Assembly (NCBI GenBank): GCA_947499095.1
Contig: CANMMR010000008.1
Location: 25,722 to 89,721, forward strand
Source of the DNA: an uncultured Erythrobacter sp.
Lineage (GTDB): Bacteria; Pseudomonadota; Alphaproteobacteria; Sphingomonadales; Sphingomonadaceae
Direction: 5' to 3'
Length of the DNA: 64,000 nucleotides
Part shown: one piece after another, positions 1-8,518 of the stretch
How positions within the stretch are numbered: the first letter of the stretch is position 1
How the letters are laid out: each line of letters opens with the position of its first letter
Program-made: the position numbers and the translations under genes
Notes under the pieces: model-generated
Seen by the model: only the letters and a program-made list of their open reading frames with translations
Databases searched by the model: none
Told to the model about the DNA's origin: nothing

Positions 1-2
1 AG

Positions 3-572
3 AGCGAGTGCTGGGTCATCCTCGATGCGGAACCGGGCGCCACGATCGCCGTCGGCTTTCATAGGGAGATAGCGCGCGACGCCCTCCGCGAGGCAGCTCT
101 CGATGGCTCGATCGTCGATCACCTCGTCTGGCACGAGGTCGAGGCAGGCGACGCGTTCTTCATTCCCGCTGGAACGGTCCACGCAATCGGCGGCGGGGTT
201 TCGCTGATCGAAGTGCAGCAAAACAGCGATGTCACGTTTCGCCTGTTCGATTACGGCCGCCCACGTGAATTACATCTCGATGAGGGCATGCAAATCGCGG
301 ATACAGGGCCCTATCCGCCATCGCTTCGCCGAAGACTGGAGGGAGACGGCGGGATGCTCGTCGACGGCCCGCACTTCCGCCTTTTTTATGCGAAAGGTGC
401 AAACCGCCCGGCAGGGCTGGGTGACGGTCCGGCACTCGTCATTCCATTCTCCGGCGAAGTGCTCATCGACGATGAGAGCCTTGAATGCGGAGAGTGCGCA
501 CTCGTTTCGGACCTTTCCGACGCGGCGCTTGGCGGCACGGGGATCGCGCTGATCGCCCAGCCCGCGCGATAG
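3..572 (+). CDS. manA: Mannose-6-phosphate isomerase, class I (C-terminal part)
   Basis: This is the 3' part of a gene that begins before the window; reading from base 3 gives about 190 codons. It encodes the cupin part of a type I phosphomannose isomerase, which interconverts mannose-6-phosphate and fructose-6-phosphate and so feeds GDP-mannose and sugar-nucleotide synthesis in the cytoplasm. The opening residues (SECWVIL) match the conserved K-T/S-E-x-W region. The stretch FFIPAGTVHAIGGG is the metal-site cupin motif, and ISLIEVQQNSDVTFRLFDYGR-type residues, including the Q-x-N-S-D-x-T-x-R-x-Y/F-D-x-x-R signature, follow directly. It ends at TAG 572, and a strong terminator lies about 160 nt downstream. 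The N-terminal catalytic part is outside the window. Confidence 0.9.
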   Translation, partial: SECWVILDAEPGATIAVGFHREIARDALREAALDGSIVDHLVWHEVEAGDAFFIPAGTVHAIGGGVSLIEVQQNSDVTFRLFDYGRPRELHLDEGMQIADTGPYPPSLRRRLEGDGGMLVDGPHFRLFYAKGANRPAGLGDGPALVIPFSGEVLIDDESLECGECALVSDLSDAALGGTGIALIAQPAR

Positions 573-697
573 GGCGGACGAACTGCCCCGATTCTGCGCC
601 GGACGACGCGCGTTTCGCCGCAAAAACTATCTTGAAAGTGCTGCCCCAATTCCCACTTTCAGTGTGTCGGGCAGTGTTCCCCTCATAGCCTGCCCGA

Positions 698-768
698 TTG
701 GTGCACGCGAGTGCACCTCCTCCCTGAACCTTGGCCACCCCGTGAACTTCACGCGGGGTGGTTTTTTC
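698..768 (+). ncRNA. Candidate small regulatory RNA, suhB/mmgR (alpha-r8)-like
   Basis: The sequence shows a compact structured unit. A 7-bp hairpin (GGTGCAC-GCGA-GTGCACC, 700-717) runs into a single-stranded CCTCCTCCC (716-724). CTGAACCTTGG follows, and then a strong stem (735-742 with 754-761) and a T-run (762-767). From memory, the alphaproteobacterial suhB/MmgR sRNA family has this order: a 5' hairpin, an unpaired C/U-rich anti-Shine-Dalgarno segment, a conserved UGAACCUUGG-like element, and a Rho-independent terminator. No matching open reading frame covers it. A second hairpin (TCGGGCAG 667-674 with CTGCCCGA 690-697) lies just upstream and may be part of a longer transcript. The unit could instead be only the manA terminator with its 3' UTR. 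Family membership is inference, and the exact 5' end is not visible. Confidence 0.55.
735..768 (+). terminator. Rho-independent terminator
   Basis: CCACCCCG (735-742) pairs with CGGGGTGG (754-761) and is followed by TTTTTTCTT. It ends the candidate sRNA and any manA read-through, and sits only a few bases before the convergent stop codon at 773. Confidence 0.85.
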
Positions 769-772
769 TTGC

Positions 773-1696
773 CTACTCGGCTGCCTGGCGCGTTTTTCTT
801 CCGTGCCGGCCCATCGCTTCGACCTCGTGTGCGAGCGTCCTGACTAGCCCCGATACGAGGCGAGCGATCCCAGGCAGTCTGGCGCTCGGCCGATCGAGGC
901 GCGCATCAAGATAGATACTGCGGCAAACTTCCAGTTGGATCGCTTGAATGCCCCTTCGTGGCTGGCCGTAGCGGTCGAGCATGTGGCCGCCGGCATAAGG
1001 GCGATTGTGGGCCACTCTGCGGCCCTGTCCGCTGAGATAGCGCAAAGCCAGATCGGCCAGTCCGCCGTCGCATGATGCGCCGAAACGGTCGCCGACCACG
1101 AACTCGGCCGCTTCCTCTCCCTGTGCGGGCGGCCTGAGCGGCGGCATCGAATGCAGATCGAGCAGCAAGGCTACTCCGAAACGGTCGCGCAGCGCCTCCA
1201 ACTCCCTCCCGAGCGCGCTATGATAGGGAGTGTAGATAGCCTCGATCCGCACGTCGATTTCCACTCGCGTCATCGGCGAGCGCCAGATTTCGCCAATGCC
1301 GGGGATGCGACGCGGCACCAGGCCCAGCCCGCTGCGTGCGCGGCGATTGAACTGCGAATGGCGCGGCCCGCGCGGTCTTGCGCCGCTCACCATGCTCCAG
1401 TCGATATCGTCGACCGCGCGATTGAGATCGAGCATCGCGCGAGGCGCATGTGCCTGAAGGAATGTCGCCCCGACATCCTGCGAAACCAGCTCGCCGATCC
1501 GGGCGACATGTCGATCCTCGAGCCGTGGGCAAGTCTCAACGGGATTGCGCATTTTTGCGAGCAACGAAGGCGGATAGATCTGCCCATCGTGAGGGACTGC
1601 AATCAATACAGGCAAGTCGAGCCGGGCGGGACGCCAGAGTGTAAAGGCTGGCGCAGCCGAGCTTCCGGGGATTGTGCCGCCGGTTTCCTTAATCAT
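773..1696 (-). CDS. N-formylglutamate amidohydrolase family protein
   Basis: The product is 307 residues. N-formylglutamate amidohydrolases release formate from N-formyl-L-glutamate, the last step of one histidine-degradation route, and homologues without that role are also common. The start of the domain, LPVLIAVPHDGQIYPP, carries the conserved V-P-H-D/S-G metal-site region. ERHVARIGELV-like residues and the DLHSMPPL segment near residue 195 follow and are typical of the family. No other hut genes lie nearby, so a histidine-pathway role is not supported by context and the substrate remains open. The start at 1696 leaves about 28 residues before the domain. Confidence 0.8.
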   Translation of the reverse strand: MIKETGGTIPGSSAAPAFTLWRPARLDLPVLIAVPHDGQIYPPSLLAKMRNPVETCPRLEDRHVARIGELVSQDVGATFLQAHAPRAMLDLNRAVDDIDWSMVSGARPRGPRHSQFNRRARSGLGLVPRRIPGIGEIWRSPMTRVEIDVRIEAIYTPYHSALGRELEALRDRFGVALLLDLHSMPPLRPPAQGEEAAEFVVGDRFGASCDGGLADLALRYLSGQGRRVAHNRPYAGGHMLDRYGQPRRGIQAIQLEVCRSIYLDARLDRPSARLPGIARLVSGLVRTLAHEVEAMGRHGRKTRQAAE

Positions 1697-1745
1697 TGGA
1701 TTGGGATCGTCGATTCAATCTCTCCGCCGTCATGGATTTGCACCA

Positions 1746-1784
1746 TAAAAAAATCGGGGGTCGAGGCATAGCCCCGACCCCCGC
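1746..1784 (-). terminator. Rho-independent terminator of the serralysin gene
   Basis: On the minus strand a CGGGGGTCG / CGACCCCCG stem is followed by ATTTTTTTAT. It lies about 20 nt after the protease stop codon at 1806. Confidence 0.85.
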
Positions 1785-1805
1785 AATCCTCGCCTCTGTA
1801 GCTGA

Positions 1806-4205
1806 TCAGGCGTAAATCATCGTATCGACGCCGAGAATATCCGGCATCGCGCTATGGACCTTTGGCGCGCCAAGTCCTTCCGCGCTCGATCCGCCGGTGC
1901 TGAAGTCGCTTCGCGTAAGGTCGGTGCCGGCACCCAAGCGTGCGAACAACACTTGTGCTTGTCCGCCTGCGCCATCCGCATCGTAGAACAACTCGCCGGT
2001 GTTCTGGTTGTAGATGATGTGATGCGACGAACTGGTCGCAGCGCTGCCAAGCTTGAATTCGCCTTGCTGCACGCCACCGCTGGATAGGGCGGTGAAGATC
2101 GACAGATCGAGCTCGATCGTGTCGGTGCCCGACAGGAAATCGGCGATCGTATCGACGTTGCCGGCACTCAAGGCTTCGTCAAAGACGAAGGTGTCGAAAC
2201 CGGAGTTGCCTGCGAGCAAGTCGTTTCCGCGTCCACCACGGATCCGGTCATTGCCTGCGCCGCCGCCGATGCTGTCATCCCCGAGCGCGCCCGCAAGGCG
2301 GTCGTCGCCGTCCTGGCCGCGGATGAAGTCGTCGCTCCAGCCGCCATTCACGACATCGTTGCCGCCGCCGGCCAGAATGTAATCTTCGCCATTTCCGCCG
2401 GAGATCGTATCCGCACCCTCGTCACCATAGAGGCGATCGTCGCCGTCGCCGCCGTTGATCGTATCCAGGCCGTTCCCGCCGCGGATATTGTCCGCGCCGC
2501 GATCACCATTCAGCAAATCGTTGCCATCGTTGCCACCGATGAAATCGTTGTGCGAACTGCCGCTGATCGTATCGGCACCATTACCGCCATAGATCGTGTC
2601 GGAGCCGAAACCACCGTCGATCGTGTCGTTGCCGTCGCCGCCGCTCAGCCGGTCGAAACTGCTGCCGCCGAAGATTGCGTCGTCGCCTGCATTCCCATTG
2701 ATGTAATTCTCGAGCAAATTGCCAGTGATGGTATCGTTGCCGCTGCCACCGATGGCATCTTCGATGTCGGTGCCGCGACCGATGACGACGTTACCGATCT
2801 GTCCGCCGATGTTCATGAAGGTTTCGGGAATCAGGTTGATCACCTGATCCTGCGTGAAGCCGCTGTAATTGAGGCGGTCGTGACCTCCGCTATCGACGAT
2901 CGTATAACCTACCGAAACATATTGGTCGGCGTCGTGAATCGCACGGTTGGAATTGCTTCCGAAGCCGTAGGTCGTGTCGCCAGTGCGCGTGGTCGTCGAC
3001 AGGCCGTATAACGTTTGCATGGCAGCGATATCGCCAGCCATCGGTGTAACGACATAGACCCTGGAAAAATCCAGATCGCTGAAGAACGTATTTTCGCTCT
3101 GGTCGAAGTAGGACATGATCGTGGTCGACCAAGCGTCATTTGCATAAAGCGCATCTGAAATGTAGCTGGCGGAGCCGTTGTAATTGCCACCATGTCCAAG
3201 TCCGAGCGCGTGGCCGATCTCGTGAATGTATGTCTGGTAGGAATAGCTGTTGATCTCAGTCCCATATGTCGCGAGCCAGTTGGCGGAGACATTCACCGTG
3301 GAACTGATCGTCGTCGTACCGCTCCAGCTCGAGTTCGCGTAGGCACCGGACGCCGTATCCTGGAAAGTGATTTCCGCACCGCTGGAAACCTCGACGAACT
3401 GAATGCCGGTAACGTCCGTCCATGAAAGAAGCGCAGCGCGAGCGAGCGCTTGGGCATCACTGGGCAAAGAAGTAATATTGACCGTTAGCGAGCCATCGCT
3501 GCCCACGTCGAATGAGTGCGGCGAACCACCCCAATATCCATGGGACAGCTGCGCGCCGATTTCATCATAAGTGAATTCGCGGATCGGCTCCGGTTCGGTC
3601 ACCGTCAGGGTATATTCCCCGATCTTGTTGTTGTTATAGGAGTCAACTTCGATGTAATAGGTTCCGTCAGCGGTCGCCGTGAAACGCAGAGCCGAATTGT
3701 AGCCGGAACCGCCATCGTCGTCTTCGTCGATGACGTGGCCATCCGCACCGCGGACTCGCAAGTAAGTGTCGCTCACCGGGGTTGCACCGCTACCGAACAA
3801 AGAGATTTCGATCGTCTGGCCAGCCGTGAGTGTAATGGCGATCCAGTCCGTATCGCCGGTCGTCTCGAGCTCGCTGGTGACCGATCCCCCGGGAGCGATT
3901 GTGACCGTCGTTGTCGCATCGCCGGGAATATCGGCAGCATAGACGAGCGAGGTTGTTGCTGGATCCGCAGCAGAGATTTTTTCCATGCCCTCCTGGTCGC
4001 CGCAGCATGAACTGCACGCACATGCCTGGCTGTGCGAAATGTCGAAATCGAACGCAGGTGTACCGGCGATCGATCCGAACTGACCCACACTACTCGACAA
4101 GAAACCCCCGCTATCGTTTTCGCTGATCAGGTTTGCGAGTCTGAACAACGGCGAGTCTGACATGCGCATCTCAACCGATTGGTTGAAAAAGAAATTCTGA
4201 TACAT
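1806..4205 (-). CDS. Serralysin-like M10 zinc metalloprotease with RTX repeats
   Basis: This 799-residue protein is predicted to be a secreted zinc endopeptidase. Residues about 90-205 form a pre-peptidase (PPC-like) beta domain. The metzincin site HEIGHALGLGH is at 328-338 and the Met-turn region IMSYF at about 363-367. From about 470 to 690 there are many glycine/aspartate nonapeptide repeats (GGxGxDxL/I type) that bind calcium, followed by a C-terminal serralysin module. There is no N-terminal signal peptide, as expected for type I (ABC) secretion through a C-terminal signal; no transporter genes are in the window. An N-terminal cysteine cluster, ACACSSCCGD, near residues 61-70 is unusual for a calcium-dependent RTX protease. 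A GGAAGGG ribosome site precedes the ATG at 4205. The 297 bp between this start and cpdR hold no gene that I can support. Confidence 0.92.
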   Translation of the reverse strand: MYQNFFFNQSVEMRMSDSPLFRLANLISENDSGGFLSSSVGQFGSIAGTPAFDFDISHSQACACSSCCGDQEGMEKISAADPATTSLVYAADIPGDATTTVTIAPGGSVTSELETTGDTDWIAITLTAGQTIEISLFGSGATPVSDTYLRVRGADGHVIDEDDDGGSGYNSALRFTATADGTYYIEVDSYNNNKIGEYTLTVTEPEPIREFTYDEIGAQLSHGYWGGSPHSFDVGSDGSLTVNITSLPSDAQALARAALLSWTDVTGIQFVEVSSGAEITFQDTASGAYANSSWSGTTTISSTVNVSANWLATYGTEINSYSYQTYIHEIGHALGLGHGGNYNGSASYISDALYANDAWSTTIMSYFDQSENTFFSDLDFSRVYVVTPMAGDIAAMQTLYGLSTTTRTGDTTYGFGSNSNRAIHDADQYVSVGYTIVDSGGHDRLNYSGFTQDQVINLIPETFMNIGGQIGNVVIGRGTDIEDAIGGSGNDTITGNLLENYINGNAGDDAIFGGSSFDRLSGGDGNDTIDGGFGSDTIYGGNGADTISGSSHNDFIGGNDGNDLLNGDRGADNIRGGNGLDTINGGDGDDRLYGDEGADTISGGNGEDYILAGGGNDVVNGGWSDDFIRGQDGDDRLAGALGDDSIGGGAGNDRIRGGRGNDLLAGNSGFDTFVFDEALSAGNVDTIADFLSGTDTIELDLSIFTALSSGGVQQGEFKLGSAATSSSHHIIYNQNTGELFYDADGAGGQAQVLFARLGAGTDLTRSDFSTGGSSAEGLGAPKVHSAMPDILGVDTMIYA

Positions 4206-4502
4206 CCGGTGATCCCTTCCACTTCGCTACCAATACCAATGAGCTTTGGCAGAGGTGTGCATACCCGGTGGTAAATTCCGTCCGTTGGCTCGCGAACTGC
4301 GAACATGGGAATCAGACCAACCCCTCCGTTGAAGAGCAAGGCACTAGCACAGATTCAACGAAGATAAATTGTACAGAAACGCTTAGCAGATCGTGAATGC
4401 CGCTAATTTCATTTGCTTAACCTCACCGATCGAAGGTGTCACGGCTTGGTACGGGGCCAGTACCTACATGTTTTTTTAAGCGCTCGCGTGCTACGAGACG
4501 GC

Positions 4503-4892
4503 ATGAGCGGAAAATCAGCACAGACCATCCTTCTTGCCGAAGATGACGACGCGATGCGCGTCTATCTCGAGCGTGCGCTCGTCAATGCGGGCTATGCTGT
4601 CGACGCGGTGGACCGCGGCACATCGGCGCTGCCTCTGCTGGAGGAAAAGCCGTACGATTTACTGCTGTCGGACATCGTCATGCCGGAAATGGACGGCATC
4701 GAGCTTGCCCAGCGTTGCAACGAGATCAGCCCCGATACCAAGGTGATGTTCATTACTGGATTCGCTGCCGTGACGCTCAAGGCGAGCCGCGAGCAGCCGC
4801 ATGCAAAGGTGCTGTCGAAACCCTTCCACCTGCGCGATCTCGTGCTCGAAGTGGAGCGCGTTCTGGAAGAAAAAGTCAGCGCGCAAATTTAA
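4503..4892 (+). CDS. cpdR: CpdR-like single-domain response regulator
   Basis: The product is 129 residues and consists of one receiver domain with no output domain. The acidic pocket (EDDD, residues 13-16), the phospho-acceptor D57 in SDIVMPEMDG, and K in the LSKPFHL motif are all present. The wording of the domain (LLAEDDDAMRVYLERAL, KVMFITGFAAVTL) closely follows alphaproteobacterial CpdR. In Caulobacter, CpdR is phosphorylated through CckA and ChpT and, when unphosphorylated, primes ClpXP for degradation of cell-cycle regulators. A longer frame opens at 4413, but its extra 30 residues look non-coding and the ATG at 4503 begins the domain properly. A CckA homologue is encoded at 33993-36470. 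Confidence 0.85.
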   Translation: MSGKSAQTILLAEDDDAMRVYLERALVNAGYAVDAVDRGTSALPLLEEKPYDLLLSDIVMPEMDGIELAQRCNEISPDTKVMFITGFAAVTLKASREQPHAKVLSKPFHLRDLVLEVERVLEEKVSAQI

Positions 4893-4970
4893 GCGGCCAT
4901 AGCCCTTGCGCGGGTGTTTCAGGCTCGCTAAAGGGCGCGCCTGCCTTGCGGGGCAGCACGCTGATGGTGT

Positions 4971-5045
4971 GGGCGTATAGCTCAGTGGTAGAGCACTATG
5001 TTGACATCGTAGGGGTCCCAAGTTCGAACCTTGGTACGCCCACCA
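4971..5045 (+). tRNA. tRNA-Val (GAC anticodon)
   Basis: A full cloverleaf can be read. The acceptor stem GGGCGTA (4971-4977) pairs with TACGCCC (5035-5041), and the D arm is AGCTCAGTGGTAGAGC. The anticodon stem CTATG/CGTAG encloses the loop TTGACAT with anticodon GAC, and the T arm is CCAAGTTCGAACCTTGG. The CCA end is encoded (5043-5045). Confidence 0.97.
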
Positions 5046-5120
5046 TCAGACCTTCACAGCGAGACTTCTCTGAACAGCAATAGGCGCGGACGCCCGAGCG
5101 CCGGGCGCTTGCGACCTACG

Positions 5121-5154
5121 CAAGAACGGCCCCGCTCCGTGGGGAACGAGGCCG
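5121..5154 (-). terminator. Probable terminator of the wec gene block
   Basis: CGGCCCCG (5127-5134) pairs with CGAGGCCG (5147-5154), with one G-U pair, and is followed on the minus strand by a short TTCTTG. It lies just after the wecB stop codon at 5176 and would end the minus-strand polysaccharide transcript. The T-run is weak. Confidence 0.5.
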
Positions 5155-5175
5155 GTTCCATCTCTTGTTGTGGTT

Positions 5176-6312
5176 TCAGCTGACGCCGTGCCGCTGGGCG
5201 ATGATCTCGGCAATCTGCTTCGCCGCAGTACCGTCGCCATAGGGATTGTGAGCCTGCGACACAGCGCGATACGCCTCCGCATCGTCTAGCAAGCGGTTTG
5301 CATTGCTTACAATCGCGTCGCGATCGGCACCGACCAGCAGCGCAGTCCCGGCTTCGACCCCTTCGGGCCGCTCGGTCGTGTCGCGCATGACCAGAACCGG
5401 CTTGCCGAGGCTCGGCGCCTCTTCCTGGATGCCGCCGCTGTCGGTCAGGATGATTTCGGCCTTGGCCATCATATTGACGAAGTTCGGATAGTCGAGCGGC
5501 TCGATCAGGGCGATGTTTGGAATGTCGGCCAGCGTATCTTTCATCACCGAAAGCACGTTCGGATTCGGATGGACCGGATAGATGATCGCGACATCGTCCC
5601 GCTCGGCCAGCGCCTTCAGCGCGGCGGCGATATTCTCCATCCCCTCGCCGAAGTTCTCGCGCCGATGCGCCGTCACCGCGACGATCCGCTTGCCCTCGAA
5701 GCGCTGGACCACCTGTTCGACCTCGGACGCGAGCGAGGGATCGCTCTCTACTTGTCGCTGCGTTGCCAAGAGCGCATCGATCACCGTATTGCCGGTGATG
5801 AAAACATTGTCCGGATCGGTATTCTCGCGGAGCAAGGCGTCGGCCGCAGTCTGCGTGGGCGCGAAGTGCAGGTCGGAGACCGCTCCGGTGACTCGGCGAT
5901 TGATCTCTTCGGGCCACGGCGAATAGATATTGCCGCTGCGCAGGCCCGCCTCGACATGGCCGACCGGGATCTTCCGGAAATAGCAGGACAGCGTGACCAT
6001 CATTGTGGTCAGCGTATCGCCATGCACCAGCACGCGATCCGGCTGCTCGGTGTCCAGCACCTCGCCGAACGACAAGAGGATCCGCGACGCGAGCGCATCG
6101 AGGGATTGGCCCGGCTGCATCAGGTCGAGATCGACGTCCGGCTCCAGTCCCGCTATCGCCAGCACCTGGTCGAGCATCTCGCGGTGCTGCGCGGTAACGG
6201 CTACGCGCGCATCGCAGCGCCCATCCTCGCGCAGCGCGTGGACCACGGGAAACATCTTGATGGCTTCCGGTCGGGTACCGAAAGTGACGAGAATCTTCGG
6301 CTTGTCGCTCAT
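5176..6312 (-). CDS. wecB: UDP-N-acetylglucosamine 2-epimerase (non-hydrolysing)
   Basis: The product is 378 residues, the usual length for this family. It converts UDP-GlcNAc to UDP-ManNAc in the cytoplasm for surface polysaccharides. Visible signatures are the opening ILVTFGTRPEAIKMFPVV, GHVEAGLRSG around residue 120, the substrate-site VTAHRRENFG near 215, and the LTDSGGIQEEAPSLGKPVL loop near 290. The ATG overlaps the stop of wecC by four bases (ATGA), so the two are translationally coupled. Together they supply UDP-ManNAc and UDP-ManNAcA. Confidence 0.95.
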   Translation of the reverse strand: MSDKPKILVTFGTRPEAIKMFPVVHALREDGRCDARVAVTAQHREMLDQVLAIAGLEPDVDLDLMQPGQSLDALASRILLSFGEVLDTEQPDRVLVHGDTLTTMMVTLSCYFRKIPVGHVEAGLRSGNIYSPWPEEINRRVTGAVSDLHFAPTQTAADALLRENTDPDNVFITGNTVIDALLATQRQVESDPSLASEVEQVVQRFEGKRIVAVTAHRRENFGEGMENIAAALKALAERDDVAIIYPVHPNPNVLSVMKDTLADIPNIALIEPLDYPNFVNMMAKAEIILTDSGGIQEEAPSLGKPVLVMRDTTERPEGVEAGTALLVGADRDAIVSNANRLLDDAEAYRAVSQAHNPYGDGTAAKQIAEIIAQRHGVS

Positions 6313-7586
6313 CGTTCGAGAAGTCCCCGCGTGTCGTAGACCTGCTTGCCCGAAAAATCGGAAAGCGTGAGGTGCTTGAAATCGGTGTGATCGACCAGCA
6401 CCGCTACGATGTCGGCTTGTGCGAGCGCCTCGTCCAACGCTACCTTGGTTGCGCCGGTGCCATCGAAGCCTTTGGGCAGCTCCTCGGCATAGGGCTCGAC
6501 GATCATGATCCGCGTGCCATAATCCTTGGCCAGGTGTTCCGCGATTTCGAGCGCCGGGCTTTCACGGAAGTCGTCGATATCCGGCTTGAAGGCGAGGCCC
6601 AGCAGCGCGATCTTCGCGTCGGGCGCGGCATCGGCCATGCCTAGAAGGCGCGAGACGACATAGTCGGTCTTGTGCAGGTTCACTTCGCGCGCCGTGCGGA
6701 TGAGCGGCGTCTGCTCCGGTGCACCGGCGACCAGGAACCACGGATCGACGGCGATGCAATGCCCGCCCACACCCGGGCCCGGCTGGAGAATGTTGACGCG
6801 CGGGTGCCGGTTGGCGAGGCGGATGACCTCCCACACGCTGACGCCGAACTTGTCGGCCACCAGAGAAAGCTCGTTGGCAAAGGCGATGTTGACGTCGCGG
6901 AAGCTGTTCTCGACCAGCTTGACCATTTCCGCGGCATTGGCGGTCGTCTCGAAGCAGATGCCCTCGACGAAATGCGAATAAAGCCGCTTCGCTTCGGCAG
7001 AACAGGCCGGGGTCAGCCCGCCGACCACGCGATCGTTCGACCTCAGTTCGATCAGGATCTTGCCCGGCAAAACGCGCTCCGGGCAGTAGGCGACAGCCAC
7101 GTCGGGTTCACCTTCGCAGCGTCCGGGGATGGCGAGATCGGGCCGTAGCTCCGCCAGCAGGTCGGCCATCTTCTCCGTCGTGCCGACCGGCGAGGTCGAT
7201 TCGAGGATGACGCAGTCACCCTCGCGGATCTTCGGAGCGATGGAGCGCGTGGCGCTCAGAACGTAGTCCAGCCCGGGCTGCATATCATCGTCGAGCGGTG
7301 TCGGCACGGCGACGACGTAGTATTTAGCGGAAGGCACCTCGAGCGATGCCCTGAGCTTGCCGTCCTTGACCACCCGTTCGACCAGTTGGTCGAGATCCTT
7401 TTCCTCGATATGGATGCCGCCCGAATTCACCGTGTCGACGACGTGCTGGGTGACGTCGATGCCGCAGACGCGCAGGCCGGATGAAGCGATTACTGCGGCC
7501 GTCGGCAGGCCGATATAGCCCAGCCCCATGACCACGACATCAAAGTCTTCTGCTCCTGTCGCGGAGCTATCGTTCGACGTGTTCAA
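6309..7586 (-). CDS. wecC: UDP-N-acetyl-D-mannosamine dehydrogenase
   Basis: This is a nucleotide-sugar dehydrogenase of the UDP-glucose/GDP-mannose dehydrogenase family. It oxidises UDP-ManNAc twice to UDP-ManNAcA using NAD+. The N-terminal Rossmann motif VVVMGLGYIGLPTAAVIA, the ESTSPVGTTE loop, and the catalytic-cysteine region GPGVGGHCIAVDPWF are present, in the form found in WecC rather than Ugd. I place the start at TTG 7586 (MNTSNDSS), because GGAAGGG lies at the right distance upstream. An in-frame ATG at 7613 would add nine residues without a ribosome site. Direct pairing with wecB supports ManNAc specificity. Confidence 0.9.
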   Translation of the reverse strand: MNTSNDSSATGAEDFDVVVMGLGYIGLPTAAVIASSGLRVCGIDVTQHVVDTVNSGGIHIEEKDLDQLVERVVKDGKLRASLEVPSAKYYVVAVPTPLDDDMQPGLDYVLSATRSIAPKIREGDCVILESTSPVGTTEKMADLLAELRPDLAIPGRCEGEPDVAVAYCPERVLPGKILIELRSNDRVVGGLTPACSAEAKRLYSHFVEGICFETTANAAEMVKLVENSFRDVNIAFANELSLVADKFGVSVWEVIRLANRHPRVNILQPGPGVGGHCIAVDPWFLVAGAPEQTPLIRTAREVNLHKTDYVVSRLLGMADAAPDAKIALLGLAFKPDIDDFRESPALEIAEHLAKDYGTRIMIVEPYAEELPKGFDGTGATKVALDEALAQADIVAVLVDHTDFKHLTLSDFSGKQVYDTRGLLER

Positions 7587-7660
7587 GTGATTTCCCTTCC
7601 GTCTGCCCCGCATGTCACGGCGCGTGAATCAGTTGTTTCGAAATTTGTCGCTCTTCTAGC

Positions 7661-8428
7661 TCAGGCGACGGGCTTGCGATTGAACAAAAGCGCACCGACA
7701 AGCAGCCCGGCGAAAGCGATATTGGTTGTGGCATAGCGCTTGAACATCTTGCGCGGTTCTTTCAGCAAGCGGTGCAGCCATTCGAGGCCGAAGCGCTGCA
7801 TCCAGCCCGGTGCGCGCGTGACATGGCCGGCAAGCCAGTCGACCGAACCACCCACGCCCATTACGAACGGCACATCCAGCCGGTCGGCGTTACGCTTGAG
7901 GAAACGTTCCTTGTGCGGGGTCGGCATGGCGACGAACAGGCAGTCTGCCCCGCTCGCCGCGATGTTGGCCACGATGTCCGGCTCATCATCCGTCGAGAAA
8001 TAGCCGTTGCGATAACCGGCAAATTCCAGTCCGGGATGGTCCCGCTTCGCATTCGCGACCGCGCACTCCAGAATGTCCTGTCTGGCACCCAGAATGTAGG
8101 GTTTGCGGCCGGTGCGCGCGCAATGGCCAAGAAGCTCCACCATCAGATCGCACCCCGGGACCCGCTCCGCCTTTTCCACGCCAAACAGACGCAGGCCGAG
8201 CACGATTCCCTGCCCGTCGATCCCGACGATGTCGCTGCTGCACACGTCCTCGGCCAGTTCCTCGTTCGAGCGTAGCGCGACAAGTTTCGCGACGTTGAGT
8301 GCGGTATGGCGTGTATTCTTGCCACTCGCCATCGATTCTTCGGCGCGGGCAACCGTCTGCTCCATGTCGAGAAGGTCTACCGGAACCGAGAAAAACGTAA
8401 TCCGGCGTGCGGGATCGTGATGTGTCAT
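7661..8428 (-). CDS. WecG/TagA/CpsF family glycosyltransferase
   Basis: The product is 255 residues. Members of this GT26 family transfer ManNAc or ManNAcA to an undecaprenyl-diphosphate-linked sugar at the inner face of the membrane. Visible family traits are ALNVAKLVALR near residue 45, GIDGQGIVLGLRLFG near 70, the YILGARQD and GYRNGYF segments, and the VAMPTPHKERF and GVGGSVDWLAG motifs. WecB and WecC, which would supply its donor, are encoded directly downstream on the same strand. This supports transfer of ManNAc or ManNAcA. The exact acceptor is not visible. Confidence 0.87.
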   Translation of the reverse strand: MTHHDPARRITFFSVPVDLLDMEQTVARAEESMASGKNTRHTALNVAKLVALRSNEELAEDVCSSDIVGIDGQGIVLGLRLFGVEKAERVPGCDLMVELLGHCARTGRKPYILGARQDILECAVANAKRDHPGLEFAGYRNGYFSTDDEPDIVANIAASGADCLFVAMPTPHKERFLKRNADRLDVPFVMGVGGSVDWLAGHVTRAPGWMQRFGLEWLHRLLKEPRKMFKRYATTNIAFAGLLVGALLFNRKPVA

Positions 8429-8518
8429 CGCGAAACCTGAAATCCAGTTCTGTTAGGCTTTTTTCGGATGTTGCAGCGCCGCATACCGAGCGTTCTCCGT
8501 ATCGTCAAACCCGCCAGC

